Origin: Botryosphaeria dothidea
Taxonomy: Eukaryota > Ascomycota > Dothideomycetes > Botryosphaeriales > Botryosphaeriaceae
NCBI GenBank assembly: GCA_011503125.2
Contig: WWBZ02000040.1
Span: forward strand, 558,001-622,000
Length of the DNA stretch: 64,000 nucleotides
Direction: 5' to 3'
The translations under genes were made by a program, and so were the position numbers. Below, piece after piece: positions 45,521 to 55,984 of this stretch. Under the pieces are notes generated by a model. That model did not search any database, was not told the origin of the DNA, and saw only the letters and a program-made list of their open reading frames with translations. Within the stretch, counting starts at the first letter, position 1; each line of letters begins with the position of its first letter.

Positions 45521-48500
45521 CTGACGACGCAGTTCCATCCATTGTTGGACGTGCCCGGCCCCATCTCCACCTGCCGAGCTTGCTGGATGCAGAGAAGCAT
45601 ACCGAGAGGGTCCCTTGGGCTGCCCTGGGCGTCAAACGGTCGTGCACCCGCCAGCGGAGCCACCGCGCAGTAGCCAGCCCGCTTGCCTCCACCTTCGTCT
45701 CGTCACGTTCCTTTGGGTTCAGCTGGGCTTGCCGTGGGCGCACGATCCAGATTCTCGAAGCCTTCAGAAGGCGGCGTGCGTTTGGCCGTCTGGCGGGCGG
45801 CGGCACGCTAGCTGCGCATCATTCTCTGTTCGGGCGCGGAGACAGCGCCCGTTTTGAGGCCGACTTCCGCTGCCGGCGGCTCGTTGGCGCAAACTGCTTT
45901 GCAACACTTACTTGCTTCTCCCACGTGCGACAACCGCCCCGTCTAAACTTTGTTTTGCGTTCCCTGGGTCCAACGCCGTCTAGCCGGCCGACATTCCTTG
46001 ACTCGCCACGAGGCGGCGCACGCTAGCAGGTGAATCAACCGGTCGGCTAGTTGGGCGCGCCCGGGGTGGCAGGCCGGCAGCAGGGAGGGAACATGTGCGC
46101 TGGTCCGTTGCAGCGGCAGGAGCCAGAGGCATCTCCATCGTCGGACTCGTCTCCTCTGACCGTGTGGTCTGTGTGCGTTTTGAGCGTCTTGGCGAGTGGG
46201 CTCCACTCAGCGCCAGCGCGCGCCCGATCGTCGTCTGAGAGGATGCTTTGTGTGGAGTTTGGAGTCTGGACGCGTGCACTGACAGGCAAGGCGAGGTTCC
46301 ACGGCTCTAGCCTTCCTGCGCTCTGGCTGGCGGGCAACCCAGCGCGGTGACGTTTTGACGGCGCCGCACGACTCATGACCCTCGCAATCTTCTTGAGCCT
46401 AAGGATAACCCGTCCCTCGTGCCAGCAGCAAAGAAGCATCAGACCAGCCGCCGGTCTGCCACGAGGCGAGTAGGGTAGGGTAAAAAATTGACGCGCAGAA
46501 GCGTGCCACGCAGAGCCACAAGGGGTTGCTCCCGCCAACCCGGCCGAATCATGTCCAGTGTTAATTAAGGTTTGCGCGCCCCTATGCCATTGCGTCTGGC
46601 AGCACAAGACAGGAAAAAAAAAGAAAACGAGGATGATATCACCTGGCTTGGACAAGGGCTCACTCTCTCTTCCCTTGCTTATCTTCTCCGGGAAGGCCCG
46701 GGCGCCGCGTGCTTGCGAACAGGCACCGGGATCAGGAGCAGGGTTACTTGCATCATCACGCCCTCCTCAGCAACATTCTGGAACGTCGCAGAGTAAGTGG
46801 GTGTCATGGTCCCGAGCATTTTCCTTTGGTTATGTGAATAAAGAAGGAGGGTTTCTCCGTTAGATCTGTCACTCTCATGCTGTGATTGGTTGCTTTTTTC
46901 ATATATCTGCTAATTCTGTTGTCTTTGATCTCGTGGTTTTCTCCTTTACCTCGTCAAGCCGCATATGCAGTCCTTCTCCACATGCTACTCTATCATTTGC
47001 ACACCCAGAGTCAACTGGTTGCAGCAGGGGGCGGGCTGGTCGATTCAGAGATGCAAGCCAATGTGCCCTTCACGCTATGGTTAATGAATGGTGAAAGCCC
47101 ATCCATTCCACTGCAGGCGCTAGCAACAGACACCACTCAGCGCATACGGCACGGCAGACGGGGCTTGCCTTTCGCAATCGGCTTCTGACTCTCGGCAGAT
47201 CTTATCCAGATTAGATCGAACTCATTGATCCAATCTATTACTCGTACGAAAGAAAAAGAAGGGTTTTCTGGAAGGGTTAGAGAACGGAGTCACGTTAAGT
47301 TGCGCGTCAGTCAGCCCTAGGGGACAGTAGATGCCTAGCCGGTGAATCTCTAGGACCGTGGCGTGTCAGGTCTTCTCTGACGGATGAGCTAGAGCATCAG
47401 GCTGTCTGGCTGAGCTGGGCGGTTGTATGATCATTGCTGGTGACTCTGGTTGCACTAGTGACAGGTGGGGACCAACCAGAGGTTCGCATGTAGGCAATGT
47501 GTAGGTGCAAGGGCCTCAGGCGGCCACCGCTCTTCTCTGTTGTCTGGTCTTGCTGGCAAGTCTTTTACCCAGCATAGATTGACTTGGACATATTACGCGA
47601 GAATCCCAGGTGCGTGCTGGGATGCTACCGTACGTTGCAGTTGACATGAGCGATTCATCAGTCGCGCGACGATATGAGCTAGCGCGCGCCGCATGGGAAG
47701 CAATCGTAGATGCCCTGAATCTGTGCGACCCATTTTTTGCACACCTCTTTCTGTGGCTGCACTGACTACTGACACATCAATAAAGCGATCTCGCATAGAT
47801 GCAATAGATAGGAAGGGACCATTGAACGGTTTATTGCGATCGCGCATTGGCCTCGAGCTGTTCTTTGCGCTCTCCTTTCCTTCGCGCGTCGTTGTTATTG
47901 TCGCTACGACTTCGACTCTTGGGGCTACCCACTTGCGACGCCAGGCAAAAAGGTATTTGGAAGTTCTGGGCGCCGCGGCGGGAATGATGGTGGAGGCGGT
48001 AAGCGGCAGCAAAGCCGAGCGTGGCACCCTTTCCCTGCCGGGGTACGTAGCGGCCGCCGTGGCCGGGTAACCTTTTTAGGGTTTCGACGACCTTCACTTT
48101 TTGCTCTTTTCAGGCACGCGTTGTGGGCCCAGTGTTGCTTTTTTCCTTGCTCCAATTTTTTTTATCTCACCTTCTAGCGACGTTCTGACATGCTTCGACC
48201 CTTCCTTTTTGAAGACCATGTTGCCAGAAGGAGTGGCTGGCGTTGAGCGTGGTTGAACGGGATATTGCTTGCTCGTGGCCAGCACTTTCTTCCCCTGCTG
48301 TTCACGCGTCATGCTTCTTCACCAACCCTTGCACCATGCGTTTGCTTTAGCGAGCACGTTGTTGACGCGAGGAAGAAGGTTTGTGGCATGGATAATGCCG
48401 ACATTGCGACTCAGCATACCGGTCGATTCGCCGTCGATCCCGCGGAAAACGATACGCGGAAGCTAAAATGGAGGCAAGGCGCGCGGCCAGTGGGAAAGGA

Positions 48501-51500
48501 CAAAGCAGCGACGGGTAGATTGTGATGCAATGAGCAGCGACAAGGTTGCTGACTGATGGGTCTGTAGGTGCGGGTTTTCTGCTCAACGACGAGAAGAAGT
48601 CTGTTCTTTCACACGCTCTTTCGTATGGTTGGCTCGTCCGATTGGCACCGGGGATTGCTCTCCACACTTCTCCGGAGCCGTTTTTTTTTCTATGGCCCAA
48701 GACCTGCATTTCGTCATTGTGGGTTGATTATCGTGATGGTGATACTGCATGGGAACACGCAAAAGTGATGAAGATGCTACCTATCCTATCGGCTGCGCAT
48801 GACTCTCTGCCGTGATGATTGAGAACAGTGCTCTGTCTCTCGCCAAGATGATTCAGGTATGTCCCGTTCGTGAATACGAGCGAGGCGCTCACTGCATGCA
48901 CTCGCTCCTGAATACTTTTTTTTGCTTCACGATAGCGAGCTGCCGGTGTAGTGAGAAGTCATGGAAGGGGGTAATTGGCGACCCTGAACCACATCACGAC
49001 TGCCACACAGGTCAGCTGGCAGCCCCAGATCCCATCGTGACGACGTCGCGCCACTGCTAACGCCCACGCCGCCCGCGTCAGCTCCCGCGTATGAGATATT
49101 ACTACGTCTTGGAGCACCGTGGCGTCAACGGAGACAATTTCCCATGGTAGACGTGCCTGGTGCCTTCCCTCGTGGCACCTTTTTTTTTTGTGCACATCCC
49201 CTTTCTTGGGGTACATTGTCCTTGCGTGTGCACGCCAGGATCCGGCCATACGGCTCGTTGGCGCGGGATGGAGCGGAGAGACGGCACGCCGAAGTCTGTT
49301 GTGCAGATGGTAAAACGTGGTAAACGGGGATCTTGAGGCCTGGCGTTCCCAACCACATTAAGCAAGCGGACGGGCAAGGATTGTGGACCTACGTGGCGGT
49401 GACGGTATGAGGGGTTCGAAGAGAAAATGAGGGGCTCTTCTCCGAGTGGGGGTCACAAAGGAGGGGATGGCCTCGGGTCCGTTCGTTTTGCGTTGTGAGT
49501 AGTTTGATGGGAAAAAGTGAGACAGGCTTTCCTGCGTCATTCGTCGCTTTGGCAAGCGAGCGCTCAGTTCTCGATCGTGTTCGTGTCGTGCACCAGAGGT
49601 TAAACGTCGCCGCTTTCTGGCACGTTGGACGGCGCGGGATTCATTGCTGGGTTACCCTCCGCAATCACGCATCACTTGCCTTTTTGTCATGGGCGCCTTG
49701 GTGTGATGCGGCGGCGCAACGGCCGCAGCAGGAACCCCCTTCGATCGTGTGGTGGTTGATGCTTGCCTCAGAATGTTTTCCGGCTGTCTAGTGCCACGCA
49801 ACCAACACCTCGACGCAGCACGAAACAGCGCCTTGTCGTCCGGCGCACACGCCGTCACGGCCAGCGAGGGGCATCCGCGCAATCGCTAAGCTCTGACGCC
49901 GTGGCTGCACGGCCAGGCGGCAGCCTCATTCTTCGCCCGCGTGGCGGGCATGTTGTTGGTGGGATGGTGGCATCTTCAAACCATCGGGGAAATAAGTCGA
50001 CACCGGAGAAATGCACGCCCACAGGAGGCTCGGGGAATAGTGGTGTGGAGATAAGTCGATGGCAATAGACTTCAGGAGAGTCCATGCAAAGCGCGTGGTT
50101 TTCCGACCCTGGCCCGAACATCTCCATTTTTCCGCCTCGCAACAGACATGAGCTCGAGGTGCACCGGTGTCGCTGGCTTCCCCGTCGCTAACATTAGCCT
50201 CAGCGGGAGGGAATAAGAGCAGGGAAATAGTAGGCGGAGGTGAAACGCTCGAGCGCGGGATTCGGTGCGGCGGCTAACTAGCGGACATAGGGAGGGTGGG
50301 GAGGGGCCAGCCCTGTCTGGCGGCGGAAGAGGCCCGCCCTCGCTGGAAGTTCCGCCTGTCGCGCCCCAGATCGATCTCCCCGAACAATATCCGGCGCCTC
50401 AAGTGTGGCGGCGCCCGCTACGATGCCGAAGTTGCCGTCGCTCGCCCCAGGCCCGGGATGCGACTCCTTCTCCAGCGACCGGACTGGCGGCCAAGACACT
50501 GCACCAAACGACCGCGCGAGAACACGTACGTAGGCTATCTGCTACTGTCCTCCTACCGCCACCATCGTGGATCTCTCCGACGACGCGGACGCGGGCTCGT
50601 TATTTCCGCATCGCAGGACGCTCGGGTGGTCGGAGGCACCAGCGTCACGTGGGGGCTGGTGTGTTCTGCATCCGGGTCGCGGTCACTCAACCAACACCCG
50701 CCAGCCAAAAGCATCGTGACCAGGCAGCAAGGCCGTCATGGGAACCAGTTGTTTTCCAGGCACGGGGCGCGCGGTGTGCTGTCAACGCGGTCGCAGCAGG
50801 AGGGACAAAAAGAAGTCGACGCGTAGCTCGTTCCGAGGCGCAGCGGCCTTATAGATGAGCACGCTGCAGCTCGCCGTGTCACGTCGGTCGCGAGCGCTCA
50901 CCCCTGCGTCGACGGCCTTCGCGTGAAGGCAGCCACCTCACAATGCGGCATGTCGGCCGCTGCGGTGCGAGGCTCGGGGCGAGAGACAGGGCGGCGTTCG
51001 TCTAGAATGACCTGCACGCCGCATCTGGCGCTCGATCGCAGGCCGACTTGGGTGCTGACGGTTTCATCGACTCTGTGGCCTGCTGACATGTGGCTCCCAG
51101 GTCATCGGCGTGCCACAGGCGTCATCCTCCATCGCTTTTGCCGCCCGAACGCGGTCGCCTCGATGCTCGCCAGATCAGACGCACAACATTGGGCAGATGA
51201 GGGTGTGTTTCAGCGGCGAGTGATGATGTGCCTGGCCTCAGACGTCACCTCGCCCCAGCACATGCGATAGGCCGCGTTTCGACAAAAGCAACGCCCGCAA
51301 CCCTTTCTGGTGCAGCTGAGACGCGCTCGTGGGAGCGCAGCACCGGCGGGCGTTTTCGCACACGAGAAGATGCCGCTCTTAAGAAGCGCAGTGGTGGCTC
51401 CTCCGCGCGGCCCGGTGCAGTACCAGCCAGCCGTGCATCGCGAGCTCTTCCGAGCCACCGCAGGTACGTTTGCAGTCATTTGCCAGAGCTGCCCTTGCCA

Positions 51501-51759
51501 GCCAACCGCCCGGCGCCCATTCGCTCCGTCCACCAGGGTGCTGCGCAGAGATAAAGCCTCGTGCACACCGTCATGGCTGCCGAGCCCAGGCTGATGCTCT
51601 CCTCAGGAATCCTTCCGCATCCAGCAATAAATAAACCTCACTCAGCAAATAGGGCTCGCTCACCGACACGCCCCGTCCCGCCCGCCTGACGAGCCTCAGC
51701 CTCAGGGCCCTCCGCAATAAAGTTCCCCGCGTCGACGAGAAGCATTAGACTTCGCTGCT

Positions 51760-52933
51760 GTGGCACATTCCAACATGGCGCATCTCACCTCACTGCCCTC
51801 GGAGCTGCTCCTCCATATTCTAAGCTTCCTGCCTATCCGCTCTCTCCTCGCCTTCTCTCTAGCCAGCCGCTCCGCATACGTTCTCGCCTCCTCAAGTCTG
51901 CAGACCCTCTCCCTGGGCATCTATCCCACCCGCGTGTCTTCCCTGATCAGCCAGCTCTCAAGCACAAGTCCCACCGCGTCTCCGTACTCACGTAGCACCA
52001 GAAGCCTCAATAGCAGTGTCGGATCCCTCCCTTCGTCCAGCCCGTCCACCGCATCAGACCCGTTCACTGAAGACTGCACCGTCGCACATGTCATCCCGCA
52101 GGCGTCCGAGCTGCGCCCTCACACGCTGCTGGCCTTCCACACCGCCCTCACTTCATCCATTCTGAGCCGCTATTGCATGTCCATGCGCCACCTGGAGCTC
52201 AGCATCTGGACGCTTACCCCGCCTGTCGCAGACGCCCTGGCCGGTCTCAAGAACCTGCGCACCTTGTGCCTGCGCATTGAGGATCCCTTTGGCCGCGGAT
52301 TCCTGCGTCGCTGGATTATCAACTGGGGCTCGACCACGGACGAGGAAGATGACGTGGGCCCGAGGAGCCCGCGCCGCGTGCCAGATCTGTACCGCGCCCT
52401 CCCGGAAGCCGGGACGGGGACGGAGTGGAACAAGTTCGCCGAGGCCTGGAGCCGCCTGGAAACTCTGCGGTTGGTTGGTGCCGAGATCAGCGATTGGCAG
52501 CTCTGCCAGATTTTAAAGAAGAATCCCGGCCTGAAGGAACTGTGGCTGAAGAAATGCCTTGACGTCGGTGCCGAGCTGCTCAAATTTTTGGACGAGGAGT
52601 GGGAAGGTAGGAGTTATTTGCAGACGCTGGGGCTGGTTGATTGCGACCTCGCGGGTGAGGTCAACCAAGACGCAGTAAAGCACATTGGGAGCCTGTCAAA
52701 TCTACAAGTAGGCCTTCTACCGGGGTGATGATTGGATTGACCGCCGCTGACGCACGTCGCAGGTTTTGTCGTTGCTTGGTTGCAAGGGTCTGACGAACAG
52801 CACCGTGGAGCGCCTCAACGACGAGTCTTGGCATATCCCGCAAATCGAGCTACCAGGAGCCCACGTCACGGATCTTGGTCCCATGCCTGCTGTTATTGAA
52901 GTCGATCCCGCTTATGTAGATGATGAGGAATGA
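51760..52933 (+). CDS. F-box protein with leucine-rich repeat-like C-terminus
   Basis: Two exons, 51760-52707 and 52763-52933, give 372 aa. The intron (55 nt) has GTAGGC, a GCTGACGC branch and CGCAG. Residues about 9-52 form an F-box (LTSLPSELLLHILSFLPIRS, then LLAFSLASRSAYVLASSS), the Skp1-binding motif of SCF ubiquitin ligases. After a Ser-rich insert come short leucine-rich segments (LRHLELSIWTL-type, LKNLRTLCLRIE, LETLRLVGAEISDWQLCQIL, LKELWLKKCLDVGAELLKFL, LQTLGLVDCDL, LQVLSLLGCKGLTNSTVERL) that should form an LRR substrate-recruiting surface. It is therefore probably an SCF adaptor acting in cytosol or nucleus; the substrate is unknown. Two in-frame ATGs lie five codons apart (51760, 51775); the second directly precedes the F-box and could be the true start. 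Confidence 0.88.
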
Positions 52934-54286
52934 TGTTTTTTTTTGGGGGGGTGGGGGGTTTCAGATATATTACTTTCTGTATTATGAGCGCTCGTTGACG
53001 GTCTGGCAGGACCGATTCGTCGGAGGTATTTCCACCTAATTTCTTCCATGTACAAAAGTAAGATACCGGTTCTAGAAGGGGATCTTGTGGTGATAGATAA
53101 GGGATTCGGTTGCGCTCGTTTGCGTACATTCTGTTTCTTCTTGGGTACAGGTCACAGTTGAAGGCTCTTCTTACCAAAGCCTCTGCGTCCATACGACGCG
53201 GTTGCGTAATATCCATCTATTCCTGCGAAATCTAAATCTCCATGAATATGTGAAATCTGATTCTTAATGGAGTCACCAACATGTGGTGTATCTGGCCCGC
53301 GGATGCCGTCGGGCTGAAAGATGTCCACTCGTCGTATCACAACGCCTTTTCTGCCAAACAAAACCCCATGCAGGGCTCTTGTCTACTGCGAGCCACTTTG
53401 CAACTAGTTTTGGTTGACCCACGGATATTTTCAATGGCTGTTGTGGGGGATCACGTTTTGTTCCCTCACCTGCGTTCGACTCCGCCTCAACACCACACTT
53501 CACTTCATGATACCTTTCACCCTGGCCCCACCCCATCAACCCCAGCCACATTAAGCGATTTACTTACTGGGCTAGCATCTAAAATGTCTTTTATAATCCG
53601 CCCTCCTCTCTAAGTCCTCATCCAATTCCATTTGCATCACACACATCATTTCTTCACCGGTCGCAAAGCTTCCCGTGCGTTCAACGCCATCTCAAGCTGA
53701 CAGAGACATCCATTCCAACCCCTTCAAGGCCTGAAACTCCCTCAGGAAGCCTCTTCCGTCACATAACCTCACACATTCCGTCATTTCAAAACCACCGGCA
53801 CCGGAGTTCAGCTGGCTGGCTCATTCATCACACCTTCCTCATCACCAATACATGCCATTGAGCTTGCGTATTGGCTGATCCATCACACGACCTCACTCCA
53901 CACAGCTCTTTAGGCTATTCCTTGGCTACTCTCGCATTCCAGGTCACTCGAACCAAGCGTCGAGCTCACACACTCGCCTCACCGACCATCAACATCACCC
54001 AGCAGAAGCTTCGCGCTCCTAATTGCAACCAATTTAACATTTCAAGTGGAAAAGAGCAAGAATAGGACCTCATTCTCCGCCTTTCTGACCTTTCACCTCA
54101 CTCGGCTTCATTCAACTTCACACGACACCCCCTTGGACTAGCCCAGAGCTTGTTTTCTCATCAACTCACCCAGTCAACTCACCTGTAACGAGCCTCATTG
54201 CTCCTCAGTCCATCAATACAGGACACCACCTCACATAACACACACTATCCAATCGCTCGCATTCAGTAAATTTCAAACAAGTCACC
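52934..54286. promoter_or_regulatory. Intergenic region and long C/T/A-rich leader of the next gene
   Basis: A G run at 52945-52957 follows the F-box stop. From about 53600 to 54286 the plus strand is strongly depleted in G and in ATG, full of CACTC, TCATC and CTTCA words, as in long transcribed fungal 5' leaders. One short upstream frame is present (53852-53878). No other gene is supported. Confidence 0.5.
53852..53878 (+). other. Possible upstream open reading frame (8 codons)
   Basis: ATG at 53852 opens eight codons ending in TGA at 53876-53878, 408 bases before the main start. It is the only clear ATG in the 400 bases before the gene, so it could influence translation if the leader is transcribed. 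Confidence 0.3.
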
Positions 54287-55984
54287 ATGTCTTACGCTAA
54301 CGACGCCAACTTTTACGCCAGTGAGGTCAACATGCCTCCCCGGCCTGATCAGCCTCCCTTGGCCGACAGTTTCCGCAACAGCAGCCGTATGCCTCTGGAT
54401 TGCGCTCGCGAGCAGATCTACGCCGCTGCGCGTGAGATCGAACACCTCCTTCCGAAGGTCATCCCAGACTTCGACACCGTCGAGATTCTCGATGGCGCTC
54501 AAGGTCTCCACCATCATCTTCTCTCACTGTATCTCGACGATGTCTGCATCTACTACACCGGCGCCTCCGGCAATACCGAGATCTGCCTTGAGGAGCTTCA
54601 TGTCTTCGAGAGCTTGTTCTACATCACTGCCATCAACCTCTACTTCTTCTACACGATGCTGTACCACGCTATTGGCTCACACGCCGTCGACCCTTTCGAG
54701 CAGATTGGCCACGGCTACAACTACTTGGGCTTGCTCGAGCACCTCTGCTATCACTGGCAGGTCTTGGTCGACCCTCAGTTGCTTGCTACCCTCGACTTCG
54801 TTGTGCGCAAGGAGAACCTGTTCAAGTTGAAGGTCGAGCACAACATGGGAATCTTTTCAAGGAGCCGCAAGTTCGCCAAGGGCCAGAACCCGGCCACCAT
54901 GACCGCCAGCATTCGCAACGCTCTGGACTCGACTGCCTTCGATGAGGCCCAGCTCACCCCCGACATCCTCGGCCTTCACGAGCTCTTCCAAGAGCCCTTC
55001 AGGCCCTCCGCGCTGCTCTTCCATCTCTTTGGCAAGCACAGTGTTGCACTGGCCGGCTTCTGCAGGATGAACAAGATCCAGCCCAGCTACAGCCTTCCCA
55101 GCAGTGGCTCGTCTCACCTCGGTAGCGATTCGCAATCTTCCACTTTCGACAAGGAGGATGCCTTCACCCTCGTATCTCCGCAGGTCATGATTCCCGAGGA
55201 GAACATGCCCGCCCCTGCGCCTGCAAACACTCAGCCCATGACCAACATGCAAGCTGTTCGTGTCATCGCTAACTGGCTCAACAGCCTCCAGGAGATGGAA
55301 AACGCCGTCCCGGGCCCCGTCAATCTGCCCGAGATAGTCAATTCTGGGAACAAAATCCCCCACAACTTCGACAGCGGCTATGACGACGACGAAGAGACTG
55401 ATTACGACGACTACAGCGTCTACACCGAGGAGGAGGAGATGGAGGACAATGTCGACACCTTCCTCGACACCGCCCGCTGGTACGCCGCCAAGAAGGCCAA
55501 GCAGGCTGAGAAGAGACGCGAGAAGAAGAGGAGCCAGAAGTTCGACGAGGACAGCGAGGACGGGGAGAGCAACAGCGAGGGCGAGGACGTTTTCTACGAG
55601 ACCCGGCCCTACACTCCGGTCTGCAAGAAGCGCGCCCCTCCCCCCGTCGACGTCAAGCTCGCCAACAAGAAGATGCGCCCCTCCCCGAAGACCCCTGAGG
55701 ACCACCCGTCGGAGACCCTCCAGAGCTACATGACACCGCTGCCCACCACCCCGCTGCGTCACTCCTCCAGCCCGGCCATCACGCATCCGGCCGAGACGCA
55801 GGCCCAGCACGAGCATGACATGGTCCTGAACGGCGATATGATGCAGCGCGAGCGCGCCAGGACGATGAGGGCTCTGCTGGGCGAGGAGACCGAGGAGGAT
55901 CTGGCTCAGAAGGAGGACATTGCGAGCGACTCGAGCCTCATGCGCTCCTGGGAGTGGCGCCACGGACGCAACAAGTACTGGTAG
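54287..55984 (+). CDS. Unrecognised 565-aa protein with helical N-terminal half and acidic/basic C-terminal half
   Basis: A single exon. Residues 1-280 look folded and mostly helical: AREQIYAAAREIEHLLPKVI, VEILDGAQGLHHHLLSLYLD, ICLEELHVFESLFYITAINL, FYTMLYHAIGSH, YNYLGLLEHLCYHWQVLVDP, LLATLDFVVRKENLFKLKVE and LLFHLFGKHSVALAGFCRMN. The C-terminal half is disordered: a very acidic patch with DDDEETDYDDY and EEEEMEDN, a basic coil (KKAKQAEKRREKKRSQK) that could be a nuclear localisation signal, a Ser/Glu stretch, and a Pro-rich segment with possible proline-directed phosphosites (TPLPTTPLRHSSSP). The final RSWEWRHGRNKYW is aromatic and probably conserved. I do not recognise a family. Codon use is strongly C-ending, like highly expressed genes here. 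The ATG sits in a good context (GTCACCATGT). Confidence 0.85.
   Translation: MSYANDANFYASEVNMPPRPDQPPLADSFRNSSRMPLDCAREQIYAAAREIEHLLPKVIPDFDTVEILDGAQGLHHHLLSLYLDDVCIYYTGASGNTEICLEELHVFESLFYITAINLYFFYTMLYHAIGSHAVDPFEQIGHGYNYLGLLEHLCYHWQVLVDPQLLATLDFVVRKENLFKLKVEHNMGIFSRSRKFAKGQNPATMTASIRNALDSTAFDEAQLTPDILGLHELFQEPFRPSALLFHLFGKHSVALAGFCRMNKIQPSYSLPSSGSSHLGSDSQSSTFDKEDAFTLVSPQVMIPEENMPAPAPANTQPMTNMQAVRVIANWLNSLQEMENAVPGPVNLPEIVNSGNKIPHNFDSGYDDDEETDYDDYSVYTEEEEMEDNVDTFLDTARWYAAKKAKQAEKRREKKRSQKFDEDSEDGESNSEGEDVFYETRPYTPVCKKRAPPPVDVKLANKKMRPSPKTPEDHPSETLQSYMTPLPTTPLRHSSSPAITHPAETQAQHEHDMVLNGDMMQRERARTMRALLGEETEEDLAQKEDIASDSSLMRSWEWRHGRNKYW

Larger units (their letters stand above)
41112..51759. 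other. 10.6 kb stretch without a recognisable gene
   Basis: From the transcription factor stop to the F-box start no open frame shows a domain, a conserved block or convincing splice pairs. The DNA is GC-rich with many simple-sequence tracts: G/T-rich 42945-43015, a GGC run at 44286-44309, an ACG/GGC-type run at 45469-45520, and A or T runs at 41840, 46615, 48155, 48680 and 49182. Open frames reach 256 codons on the plus strand (45256-46026) and about 200 on the minus strand (46047-46655), with Arg/Pro/Ala bias only. Long regulatory space, non-coding transcripts or fast-evolving orphan genes are all possible. Confidence 0.4.

Noticed and set aside
45256..46026. 256-codon plus-strand open frame in the 10.6 kb gene-free stretch
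   Set aside because: Arg-rich because of CGA/CGG repeats; no domain, no upstream promoter pattern, no splice sites.
54857..55963. 368-codon minus-strand open frame rich in Leu, Val and Gly
   Set aside because: Antisense to the 565-aa gene with strongly C-ending codons, a known cause of long mirror frames.
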